A stretch of 64,000 nt of DNA. It comes from Streptomyces lydicus (GTDB lineage Bacteria > Actinomycetota > Actinomycetes > Streptomycetales > Streptomycetaceae). The stretch is from contig NZ_CP017157.1 in the NCBI RefSeq assembly GCF_001729485.1, forward strand, positions 2,790,001 through 2,854,000. Direction: 5' to 3'. The notes beneath the pieces are model-generated. The model was not told the DNA's origin and searched no databases. It worked only from the letters and a program-made list of their open reading frames with translations. Each line of letters starts with the position of its first letter. Positions within the stretch are counted from its first letter, which is position 1. Positions 34,656 to 42,561 of this stretch are shown in pieces. A program made the translations under genes and the position numbers.

Positions 34656-36095
34656 TCAGTCGCCGGCCGGCGCGGACCGCGCGCGGGTCCGCAGACCGGC
34701 CACCACCGCGCCGCCCACCACCAGGACCACCCCCGCGGCGATCCGGTAGCCCAGCGCCGTGGCGTCGGTGAACGCGGACACCGTCCCGGCGCCGTGACCG
34801 GTGCCGGCGGCGAACCGCACGGACAGCACCGTGCCGACGACGGCGATGCCCAGTGCCGCGCCCAGCTCCCGCGCCGCACCCTGCAGGCCGGAGCCCATCC
34901 CCGAGCGACGGGCCGGTACGGACGCCACGATCGCGTGCGACAGCGTCGGCATCGCCAGCCCCGCCCCGACCGACATCACCAGCAGGAACGCCAGGTAGCG
35001 GACGTACGGGGTGCCCGCGTCGGCGGTGGACAGCAGCAGCAGTCCGGCTGCGATCAGCACCAGCCCGCCGCCGACCGCCCTGGCCTCGCCGGCCCGCCGC
35101 GCCCAGCGCATCCCGTACCTGGTCACCGCCACCATCCCGAGGGCCAGCGGCACGATCGCGCAGCCGGTCTGCAGCGGGGAGTAGCCCTTCACGTACTGCA
35201 GGAACTGGGCGTTGACGTAGAACAGTGCGAACATCCCGAAGAACGTCAGGGCGATGCCGGCGGTGCCGGCGCGCAGCCGCGGTATCCGGAACAGCCGCGG
35301 GTCCAGCACCGGGTGCGCGGCCCGCAGCCCGTGCCGTACGAACACCGCGAACAGCACCACGGCCAGCGCGAAGGAGCCGGTCACCGCGGCGGAGGTCCAG
35401 CCCAGCCCGGGGCCCTCGATGATGCCGAAGAGCAGCGCCGTCGCGCCGAGGACCAGCAGTGCCGAGCCCGGCAGGTCGAGCACCGCGGTCTGCCGCGGGA
35501 CCCGGGGCGCCACCGCGGCGACCCAGGCCAGCAGCGCCAGGGCCAGCGGCACGTAGGCGCAGAACAGCGCCTGCCAGGGCAGGTACTGGAGGATCAGCGC
35601 GCCGCCGGCGTTGCCCGCCATGCCGCCGACGCCGACCGCCGTGCTCCAGGCGGCGACGGCCCCGGCCGTACGGCCCGGCGGAGCGGCGTGCAGCAGGACG
35701 GACATGGTGGCCGGGACCAGCAGCGCCGCGCCCGCCCCCGAGACGGCGCGGCCGGCCAGCAGGACCGGAATGCCGTTCGCCAGCGCGCAGAGCAGCGTGC
35801 CCGCCGCGAACACGCCGAGCCCGGTCAGCAGGACGCCCTTGCGGCCGAACCGGTCGCCGAGCGCACCGGCCGGGATCAGCAGCCCGGCGAAGACCAGCAC
35901 ATAGGTGTCGACGATCCACAGCAGCTGGGCGGCCGACGGGTGCAGTCCGCTCGCCGCGATCTTGGGTATCGCCAGGTTCATCGCGGCCACCAGCGACTGT
36001 GCGACCAGCACACAGGCGCACATCGCGGGCGTCACCGGACGCCGGCGTCCCGAGGCGGCGCGGACCGGTGGGGAGGAAGTCAGCGTCGAGGTCAT
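34656..36095 (-). CDS. MFS transporter, DHA2-type (14 TM) drug/metabolite exporter
   Basis: 479 aa. Motif A after helix 2 is GALGDRFGRKGVLLTGL, motif C is in helix 5 (AAWSTAVGVGGMAGNAGGALI). About 14 hydrophobic segments are present, matching EmrB/QacA exporters. Divergent from a LysR gene 54 bases away, which probably controls it. The substrate cannot be told. The longer open frame upstream is antisense to the LysR gene and is not used. Confidence 0.88.
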   Translation of the reverse strand: MTSTLTSSPPVRAASGRRRPVTPAMCACVLVAQSLVAAMNLAIPKIAASGLHPSAAQLLWIVDTYVLVFAGLLIPAGALGDRFGRKGVLLTGLGVFAAGTLLCALANGIPVLLAGRAVSGAGAALLVPATMSVLLHAAPPGRTAGAVAAWSTAVGVGGMAGNAGGALILQYLPWQALFCAYVPLALALLAWVAAVAPRVPRQTAVLDLPGSALLVLGATALLFGIIEGPGLGWTSAAVTGSFALAVVLFAVFVRHGLRAAHPVLDPRLFRIPRLRAGTAGIALTFFGMFALFYVNAQFLQYVKGYSPLQTGCAIVPLALGMVAVTRYGMRWARRAGEARAVGGGLVLIAAGLLLLSTADAGTPYVRYLAFLLVMSVGAGLAMPTLSHAIVASVPARRSGMGSGLQGAARELGAALGIAVVGTVLSVRFAAGTGHGAGTVSAFTDATALGYRIAAGVVLVVGGAVVAGLRTRARSAPAGD

Positions 36096-36149
36096 GGCGG
36101 GGACGTTAGGGTCGCCGTGGATTAACCTCAAATGCAAGGTATGCACTCC

Positions 36150-37088
36150 ATGATTGCGCGAAACGCAAACATCGACCTCAACCTGCTGACGGCGCTGGAC
36201 GCCCTGCTGGAGGAGGAGAGCGTGACCGCGGCCGCCGACCGACTCGGGCTCTCCGGACCGGCCATGAGCCGCGCCCTCGGGCGGATCCGCCGCACCGTCG
36301 GCGACCCGGTGCTGGTCCGCGCGGGCCGTCGCATGGTGCCCACCCCGCGCGCCCTGGAGATCAGGGCCGAGGTCCGCGGCCTGGTGGAGGCGGCGCACCG
36401 GCTGCTGGCCCCCGCCACACCCGCCGACCCGGCCCGGCTGGCCCGGGTCTTCACCGTCAGCGCACACGACCTCTTCGTCAGCGCCGTCGGCCCGCGGCTG
36501 GTCGCGCTCGCCGCCGAGGAGGCGCCGCAGGTCGTGCTGCGCTTCCTCGGCGAGAGCCACGTCGACGTGCCGGTGCTCCGCGACGGGGTGGCGGACCTGG
36601 AGCTCGGCATCATCGACAGCCGTGAGCCGGAGATCCGCACGGAGCACCTGTTCGACGACCGGGGGGTCGCGGTGGTGCGCGCGGGCCATCCGCTCACCAC
36701 CGTGCGGCTGACGGCGCGCCGCTACGCCGATGCCCCGCACATCAACTTCACCCGCCGCGGCAGGCTGACCGGCCCGATCGACGCCGCGCTCGCCGAACTC
36801 GGCCTGCGCCGCAAGGTGATCGCCACCGTCCCCACCTTCGCCGCCTCGCTGCTGATGGTCCGCGACAGCGACGCGGTCGGTCTGGCCAACGAGGTGACCG
36901 CGGCGTCGACGGTGCGCGGGCTGGGACTGCGCACCCTGCCCATCCCGTTCGACCTGCCGCCGATGGAGGTGGCGATGGCCTGGCACCCGCGTCAGGACGC
37001 CGATCCGGGCCACCGCTGGCTGCGCGGGCTCGTACGGCGGGTCGTCATGGCGGCGGTCAGTGCCGAATCCGCCAGGGAACGACCGTGA
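36150..37088 (+). CDS. LysR family transcriptional regulator
   Basis: 312 aa. N-terminal wHTH: IDLNLLTALDALLEEESVTAAADRLGLSGPAMSRALGRIRR. The periplasmic-binding-protein-like effector domain follows from about residue 90. ATG 36150 is chosen since AAGG is 10 bases upstream; ATGs at 36132 and 36141 are alternatives. Likely controls the divergent MFS exporter from the 54-bp shared gap. The first codons contain a TTGCG(N5)CGCAA dyad (36154-36168). The 3' end overlaps the convergent secreted-protein gene by 32 bases. Confidence 0.9.
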   Translation: MIARNANIDLNLLTALDALLEEESVTAAADRLGLSGPAMSRALGRIRRTVGDPVLVRAGRRMVPTPRALEIRAEVRGLVEAAHRLLAPATPADPARLARVFTVSAHDLFVSAVGPRLVALAAEEAPQVVLRFLGESHVDVPVLRDGVADLELGIIDSREPEIRTEHLFDDRGVAVVRAGHPLTTVRLTARRYADAPHINFTRRGRLTGPIDAALAELGLRRKVIATVPTFAASLLMVRDSDAVGLANEVTAASTVRGLGLRTLPIPFDLPPMEVAMAWHPRQDADPGHRWLRGLVRRVVMAAVSAESARERP

Positions 37089-37641
37089 AGTCGCCGCTTT
37101 CGAGGGTCTCGAAGGGCGCCGACGCCACGCACGGCGGCAGGTCCTTCGTCGCCCACGGGCCGTCGGTGCCGACCCAGCTGTAGCCGAGCCGGTCGTGCCG
37201 GCCGTCGTCGCGGACGCTGAAGCCGACCCGCTTGCCCTTCAGGCCCGGCCGGTCCGTCCTGGTGACGATGCCGGAGGCGGTGGCGATCTTCCCGCCGGTC
37301 ATCAGGCAGTCGATCCGGCCCTCGGCGAAACCGCTGGTGCCGTTGGGGAAGACATGGCTGAAGCGGAAGGTGCCTCTGGCGTCCATCGGGCCCTGGTCCT
37401 TGCCGAAGTGCGCGTCGAACGCGAAGTGGATGTTGTCGCCGGCCGACCGGTAGAGCTTGGCGGAACCGGTCAGGCTCGGGCCCTGGGCGGAGGCGGTGGG
37501 GCGTGCGGACCGCGCGCCCGGTGCGCCGTCGGCGGCGGCCGCGGAGCCGGCGGTCGCGGCGGCGGCCAGCGCCACCGCGCCGGCCGTGGCGAGCGCCACC
37601 AGAGTGCGGGTACCGCGGCTTCGGGCGAGGAGACGGGTCAT
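37057..37641 (-). CDS. Secreted protein of unknown family
   Basis: 194 aa. Clear Sec signal peptide (RSRGTRTLVALATAGAVALAAA, cleavage near GSAAAADG at about residue 37). The mature part, about 155 residues, is rich in beta-type and glycine-rich strands (NIHFAFDAHFG, GTFRFSHVFPNG, GYSWVGTDGPW) and has two cysteines (DCLMTG and PPCVAS) that may form one disulfide. No catalytic motif is recognised. Its 3' end overlaps the LysR gene on the other strand. ATG 37641 is preceded by a purine-rich site on the minus strand (GAAAGGCCCGTC). Confidence 0.7.
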   Translation of the reverse strand: MTRLLARSRGTRTLVALATAGAVALAAAATAGSAAAADGAPGARSARPTASAQGPSLTGSAKLYRSAGDNIHFAFDAHFGKDQGPMDARGTFRFSHVFPNGTSGFAEGRIDCLMTGGKIATASGIVTRTDRPGLKGKRVGFSVRDDGRHDRLGYSWVGTDGPWATKDLPPCVASAPFETLESGDFTVVPWRIRH

Positions 37642-37876
37642 GACGGGCCTTTCGTCGTGCGTGCTGAAGGCGGTGCGACCGGCGTTTTCCGGACGCCTCC
37701 ACGCTCCCGCCGGCCCCGGGCGCGGACGTCCCGCCACGGGACGAACGCCCTCCGTCGCACGGCGGAGGACCGGCCCCCGGCCCCTACGACCCGGGCCGCA
37801 CCGGCCGTGCGACCAGGGCCCGCAGCACCCCCCGCCCGGCCTCCGGAACCCCCGCGCCCACCTGCGCCGACAGCGG
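37642..37876. other. Gap upstream of the CGCAA boxes
   Basis: 235 GC-rich bases between the secreted-protein gene and the davA control region. No gene or repeat seen. Confidence 0.45.
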
Positions 37877-37877
37877 G

Positions 37878-37941
37878 CGCAATGAATCGCCGGAGAGGCG
37901 CTTGAACGCGCAATGAATCGTCCGCCCGCGCGCAACGGTGG
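37878..37941 (+). promoter_or_regulatory. Three CGCAA boxes upstream of davA
   Basis: CGCAATGAATC (37878), an identical copy at 37909 (within a 13-base direct repeat GCGCAATGAATCG), and a weaker CGCAACGGTGG (37931). Spacing 31 and 22 bp, matching 30 and 21 bp before the permease. Confidence 0.65.
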
Positions 37942-37945
37942 CGCC

Positions 37946-37975
37946 TTGTCCGGAATCGTCACCGCCCCGTACCGT
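37946..37975 (+). promoter_or_regulatory. davA promoter
   Basis: TTGTCC (37946-37951), 18-base spacer ending CCCCG, TACCGT (37970-37975). The -10 starts 39 bp after the third box start, the same distance as before the permease. Confidence 0.55.
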
Positions 37976-38014
37976 CAATGCGTCCCGCCCGCACCCGTTC
38001 CGCCGAGGGGTCCC

Positions 38015-38812
38015 ATGACGTCGCTGCACACCGCCCTGCTCCAGAGTTCGGGACGGCCCGGCGACGTCGCACACAATCTGCGGGTCCTCGACGACGCGGC
38101 GCGGGCCGCCGCCGCGAACGGCGCCGGACTGCTGGCCGCGCCCGAGATGTTCCTCACCGGCTACGCCATCGGCGACGACGTCCCCAAGCTCGCCGAGCCC
38201 GCCGACGGCGATTCCGCCGACGCGATCGCCGAGATCGCCACCCGGCACGGCCTGGCCCTCGCGTACGGCTACCCGGAGCGCGACGGCGAGACCGTCTACA
38301 ACTCCGTCCAGCTGATCTCCGCCGACGGCAGCAGGCTCGCGAACTACCGCAAGACCCACCTCTTCGGCTGCTTCGAGCGCGACCACTTCACGCCCGGCGA
38401 CCGGCCCGTCGTCCAGGCGGAGCTGGCCGGCCTCTGCGTCGGCCTGATGATCTGCTACGACGTGGAGTTCCCGGAGAACGTCCGGGCCCACGCCCTCGCC
38501 GGCACCGACCTCCTCCTGGTGCCCACCGCGCAGATGCACCCGTTCCAGTTCGTCGCGGAATCGCTGGTGCCGGTCCGCGCCTTCGAGAACCAGATGTACG
38601 TCGCGTACGTCAACCGCACCGGCCCGGAAGGGGAGTTCGAGTTCGTCGGGCTCTCCACCCTCGCCGGCCCGGACGGAGTCGCCCGGGCCCGCGCCGGCCG
38701 CGGCGAGGAGCTGGTGTCCGCCGACGTCGACCCGGCGTTCCTCGCCGCCTCCCGCGAGCACAACCCCTATCTGCGCGACCGCCGCCCGGGGCTGTACACG
38801 TCCCTCGTCTGA
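38015..38812 (+). CDS. davA: Carbon-nitrogen hydrolase, probable 5-aminovaleramidase (DavA-like)
   Basis: 265 aa, nitrilase superfamily. The catalytic triad is visible: Glu44 in APEMFLTGY, Lys113 in NYRKTHLFG, Cys147 in MICYDVEFPEN. EMFLTGYxIG, YGYPERDGETVYNSVQLI and the overall length closely resemble Pseudomonas DavA, which hydrolyses 5-aminovaleramide to 5-aminovalerate. It lies directly ahead of a lysine 2-monooxygenase homologue (57-base gap), which supports the substrate. GAGGGG is 5 bases before the ATG. If the partner used tryptophan or phenylalanine instead, it would be an indole- or phenylacetamidase. Confidence 0.82.
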   Translation: MTSLHTALLQSSGRPGDVAHNLRVLDDAARAAAANGAGLLAAPEMFLTGYAIGDDVPKLAEPADGDSADAIAEIATRHGLALAYGYPERDGETVYNSVQLISADGSRLANYRKTHLFGCFERDHFTPGDRPVVQAELAGLCVGLMICYDVEFPENVRAHALAGTDLLLVPTAQMHPFQFVAESLVPVRAFENQMYVAYVNRTGPEGEFEFVGLSTLAGPDGVARARAGRGEELVSADVDPAFLAASREHNPYLRDRRPGLYTSLV

Positions 38813-38869
38813 CCGCTTCCCGCCCCCACCGCCTCACCGTCAGCTTTGCGTGCAAGGAGTCCGTACCCC

Positions 38870-40576
38870 ATGACGTCCACGGTGCCCCCCGCCGTCCCGC
38901 ACACCGACATGCAGCCGCCGATCACCATGTTCGGCCCGGACTTCCCGTACGCCTACGACGACTTCCTGGCGCACCCGGCCGGCCTCGGCCAGATACCGGC
39001 GACCGAGCACGGCACCGAGGTCGCGGTCATCGGCGGCGGCCTCTCCGGCATCGTCACCGCGTACGAGCTGATGAAGATGGGCCTCAAGCCCGTCGTCTAC
39101 GAGGCCGACCAGATCGGCGGCCGGCTGCGCACCGTGGGCTTCGACGGCTGCCCCGACGCCGGTGACGAGAGCGAGCTCAACTGCGAGCTGGGCGCGATGC
39201 GCTTCCCGCCGTCCTCCACGGCGCTGCAGCACTACATCGACCTGGTGGGCCTGCAGACCCGGCCGTTCCCCAACCCGCTCGCCGAGACCACGCCCTCGAC
39301 GGTCGTCGACCTCAAGGGCGAGTCGCACTACGCGACCACCGTCGACGACCTGCCGCAGGTCTACCGCGACGTGATGAACGCCTGGAACGCCTGTCTGGAG
39401 GAGGGCGCCGACTTCTCCGACATGAACCAGGCCATGCGCGAGCGCGACGTGCCGCGCATCCGCGAGATCTGGGCGAAGCTCGTCGAGAAGCTCGACAACC
39501 AGACCTTCTACGGCTTCCTCTGCGACTCCACGGCCTTCAAGTCCTTCCGGCACCGCGAGATCTTCGGCCAGGTCGGCTTCGGCACCGGCGGCTGGGACAC
39601 CGACTTCCCCAACTCCATCCTGGAGATCCTGCGGGTCGTCTACACCGAGGCCGACGACCACCACCGCGGCATCGTCGGCGGCTCCCAGCAGCTGCCGCTG
39701 CGCCTGTGGGAGCGCGCGCCCGAGAAGATCGTCCACTGGGCGCAGGGCACCTCGCTGTCGACGCTGCACGACGGCGCGCCGCGCCCGGCGGTGACCCGGC
39801 TGCACCGCACCGCCGGCAATCGCGTCACGGTCACCGACGCCACCGGAGACATCCGCTCCTACCGGGCGGTCGTCTTCACCGCCCAGTCGTGGATGCTGCT
39901 GTCCAAGATCGCCTGTGACGACGAGCTGTTCCCCATCGACCACTGGACGGCGATGGAGCGCACCCACTACATGGAGTCGTCCAAGCTGTTCGTGCCCGTG
40001 GACCGGCCGTTCTGGCTGGACAAGGACGAGGAGACCGGCCGGGACGTCATGTCGATGACGCTCACGGACCGGATGACCCGCGGCACCTACCTCCTCGACA
40101 ACGGCCCCGACAAGCCCGCCGTCATCTGCCTCTCGTACACGTGGTGCGACGACAGCCTCAAGTGGCTGCCGCTGGACGCCAACGAGCGGATGGAGGTCAT
40201 GCTGAAGTCGCTGTCGGAGATCTATCCGAAGGTCGACATCCGCAAGCACATCATCGGCAACCCGGTCACCGTCTCCTGGGAGAACGAGCCCTACTTCATG
40301 GGCGCGTTCAAGGCCAACCTGCCCGGCCACTACCGCTACCAGCGGCGGCTGTTCACCCACTTCATGCAGGACCGCCTGCCCGAGGACAAGCGCGGCATCT
40401 TCCTCGCCGGCGACGACATCTCCTGGACGGCCGGCTGGGCCGAGGGCGCGATCCAGACCGCGCTGAACGCGGTGTGGGGCGTGATGCACCACTTCGGCGG
40501 CGCCACCGACTCCACCAACCCCGGCCCGGGTGACGTGTACGACGAGATCGCGCCCGTCGAGCTGCCCGAGGACTGA
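38870..40576 (+). CDS. davB: Flavin amine oxidase, probable L-lysine 2-monooxygenase (DavB-like)
   Basis: 568 aa. FAD Rossmann motif VIGGGLSG at residues about 53-60, the Glu of VVYEAD about 20 residues on, then GGRLRT. The start ITMFGPDFPYAYDDFLAHPAGLGQIP, ELGAMRFPPSSTAL, REIFGQVGFGTGGWDTDFPNS, and the end GIFLAGDDISWTAGWAEGAIQTALNAVWGVMHHFGG follow what I remember of Pseudomonas putida DavB nearly block by block. DavB converts L-lysine and O2 to 5-aminovaleramide, CO2 and water. AAGGAG is 11 bases before the ATG. The downstream amidase-product genes (davT/davD) are not in this window. Related tryptophan or phenylalanine 2-monooxygenases are the alternative. Confidence 0.85.
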   Translation: MTSTVPPAVPHTDMQPPITMFGPDFPYAYDDFLAHPAGLGQIPATEHGTEVAVIGGGLSGIVTAYELMKMGLKPVVYEADQIGGRLRTVGFDGCPDAGDESELNCELGAMRFPPSSTALQHYIDLVGLQTRPFPNPLAETTPSTVVDLKGESHYATTVDDLPQVYRDVMNAWNACLEEGADFSDMNQAMRERDVPRIREIWAKLVEKLDNQTFYGFLCDSTAFKSFRHREIFGQVGFGTGGWDTDFPNSILEILRVVYTEADDHHRGIVGGSQQLPLRLWERAPEKIVHWAQGTSLSTLHDGAPRPAVTRLHRTAGNRVTVTDATGDIRSYRAVVFTAQSWMLLSKIACDDELFPIDHWTAMERTHYMESSKLFVPVDRPFWLDKDEETGRDVMSMTLTDRMTRGTYLLDNGPDKPAVICLSYTWCDDSLKWLPLDANERMEVMLKSLSEIYPKVDIRKHIIGNPVTVSWENEPYFMGAFKANLPGHYRYQRRLFTHFMQDRLPEDKRGIFLAGDDISWTAGWAEGAIQTALNAVWGVMHHFGGATDSTNPGPGDVYDEIAPVELPED

Positions 40577-40584
40577 CCCGATGA

Positions 40585-40617
40585 CGGCAGGGGCCCGGCA
40601 CCGCCGGGCCCCTGCCG
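40585..40617. terminator. Terminator after davB (convergent)
   Basis: Perfect 15-bp stem (40585-40599 with 40603-40617), 3-base loop, between davB and the leftward LLM gene. Confidence 0.88.
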
Positions 40618-40648
40618 CCGTACCGGCCTCCCCCGGAGCAGGCGCCTC

Positions 40649-41578
40649 CTACACCCCGGCAGCCCGCGCCGCCGCGTACACCTCCGCCGCGAGGTCCTTG
40701 AGCTCCGCGGCGTCCCGTGCCCGGCCCTGCAGATCGATCAGGATCTCCTGCACGCCCACCGCGGCGTGCGCGTGCAGGTCCTCGACGATCTGCGCCACGC
40801 TGCCCTGGAACGGCCGGCGGTCCGCGCCCTCGTAGTTCTTGCCGGTGAGCTCGGTGTTGACCCGCAGCACGCTCTGCACCGGCTCCCTGCGGCCCCGTTC
40901 GGCGGCCAGCTCCTGCAGCCGCCGCCACTGCTCGGCGAGCGCCTCGGCGCCCGTACCGACCGGCATCCAGCCGTCCGCCCGGTCGACCAGCCGGCGCAGC
41001 GCCCGTGGGCTGTTGGCCGGCAGCAGGATCGGCAGCGGCCCCTTCGGCTTGGGGCCGACGACGGACGGCGCGACGGTGGTCAGCGTCCCCTCGTACTCCA
41101 CCGGGTCGGGGCCCCACACCGCGCGGCAGACGTCGATCACCTCGTCGAGGACCTCGCCGCGCTGCTCGAAGGGCGCGACGGCGGCGGCCGCGTACTCGTC
41201 CAGCGACCAGCCGGAGCCCAGGCCGGCCACCACCCGGCCGCCGCTCGCCGCGTCCAGTGAGGCGAGGGCGCGGGCCAGCTGGAAGGGGACGTGCAGCGGG
41301 GCGACCAGGACGCTGGTGCCCAGCCGCGCCCGCCGGGTGGTGGTCGCGGCCAGCGCCAGCGTCACCAGCGGGTCGGCCACCGAGCGGTACGCGTCGGGCC
41401 AGGGCAGGCCCGGGATGTTGTACAGCCCCTGGGTCGCGGGCTCCGGGAAGAGGATTCGCTCGAAGACCCACAGGCTCTCGTAGCCGGTCTCCTCCGCGGC
41501 CCGCGCCACGTCGGGCACGTCACGGCCGATGTCGTACTGCCGCATCTGCGGAAGGCCCAGGCCGAGTCGGACAGCCAT
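40649..41578 (-). CDS. LLM class F420-dependent oxidoreductase
   Basis: 309 aa, luciferase-like TIM barrel. LGLGLPQMRQYDIGRDVPDVARAAEETGYESLWVFERI is the typical N-terminus, RARLGTSVLVAPLHVPFQLARALASLDAASGGRVVAGLGSGW the central signature. Streptomyces make F420, so this cofactor is likely, though FMN is possible. Substrate unknown. ATG 41578 gives MAVRLGLGLP. Confidence 0.88.
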   Translation of the reverse strand: MAVRLGLGLPQMRQYDIGRDVPDVARAAEETGYESLWVFERILFPEPATQGLYNIPGLPWPDAYRSVADPLVTLALAATTTRRARLGTSVLVAPLHVPFQLARALASLDAASGGRVVAGLGSGWSLDEYAAAAVAPFEQRGEVLDEVIDVCRAVWGPDPVEYEGTLTTVAPSVVGPKPKGPLPILLPANSPRALRRLVDRADGWMPVGTGAEALAEQWRRLQELAAERGRREPVQSVLRVNTELTGKNYEGADRRPFQGSVAQIVEDLHAHAAVGVQEILIDLQGRARDAAELKDLAAEVYAAARAAGV

Positions 41579-41690
41579 GCACCGCACTCCTCTGTCTCGG
41601 GTGTCGCACCTCGTCCCCCGCGGCCAACCTACCTGCGGGGAAGGGAAGTTCAAGGAGACATCGCCGTGCCGGGCCGGCGCGGTGACCGGT

Positions 41691-42410
41691 TCAGCCCGGC
41701 AGCGGCGTCAGCAGCATCCGCCCCACCAGGCCCACCCCGGCGTCCAGGCGCTCGATGAATTCCTCGGTCACCTCGGTCAGCCGGCGCACGCTCCACAGTG
41801 CCCGGGCCGCCACCCAGGCGCCGTCCCTGGCCTTGTCCAGGCTCCACGAGCCGATCAGATGCGTCAGCGGATCGGCCACGTCCAGCAGATCGGGGCCCGG
41901 CATCAGCCGCTCCCGGATCCGCTCCTCCAGGCTCGTCAGCACCCCGCCCACCCGGTCGAAATCGGCCGCCAGCGCGTCCGGTTCGCACTCCAGCGCCCGG
42001 CAGGTGTCCAGCACCGCGAGCGCCAGGTCGTGGCCGATGTGGGCGTTGATCCCGGCCAGCGCGAACTGCAGCGGCCGTACGCCGGGGTGCCGGCGCAGCT
42101 GGAACAGCGGCCGCCAGCAGGCCGGCGCGGGCCGCCCGGCGGCCGCGGCGTCCACCGCGTCGAAGTAGCGCTGCGCGAAGCGGACGTCCAGCTCGCCGGC
42201 GGCCCGCGGATCGGCGAAGGCGCCGCCCCCGAGGCGTCCGGCCACCGCCTCGGTGACCGTCAGATAGATCCCGTTGAAGACGGCCACCCCGTCCTCGACG
42301 GGCAGCGCCGCGTCCAGCGCCCGCATCCGCGCGAGCACCTCGGCCACCCCGGCGCCGCCCGCGGTCGCCGGCCGGCCGTGGCCCTCGCCGCATTCCTGAA
42401 ATGTCGTCAT
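41691..42410 (-). CDS. DUF5995 family protein
   Basis: 239 aa. An all-helical protein recognised by GVAVFNGIYLTVTEAV, the FAQRYFDAVD helix, QFALAGINAHIGHDLALAV (the NAHIxHDL motif) and a C-terminal RRLTEVTEEFIERLD. The family is common in Streptomyces and has no assigned function. The conserved His/Asp set hints at a metal site but that is only an impression. 151 bases downstream of the NCS2 permease on the same strand. Confidence 0.75.
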   Translation of the reverse strand: MTTFQECGEGHGRPATAGGAGVAEVLARMRALDAALPVEDGVAVFNGIYLTVTEAVAGRLGGGAFADPRAAGELDVRFAQRYFDAVDAAAAGRPAPACWRPLFQLRRHPGVRPLQFALAGINAHIGHDLALAVLDTCRALECEPDALAADFDRVGGVLTSLEERIRERLMPGPDLLDVADPLTHLIGSWSLDKARDGAWVAARALWSVRRLTEVTEEFIERLDAGVGLVGRMLLTPLPG

Positions 42411-42561
42411 TCGCCCAGCGTGGCAGCCGGAGCGGCGATGCCGGTGTCCGCCGGTTGCTCTTGACCGGAACGGGGTAACGCCCGGCGCGCCCTCTTGTGG
42501 CGCCCACGGCGCGCACGGTCCGGCGGTCCGTCGTCCGGGCTCGGCCCGGCCCGGCCCCCGC

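Noticed and set aside
38015..40576. Indole-3-acetamide (auxin) pathway reading of the amidase/oxidase pair
   Set aside because: The remembered sequence of DavA/DavB matches block by block, and the permease is of the cationic type; kept only as an alternative.
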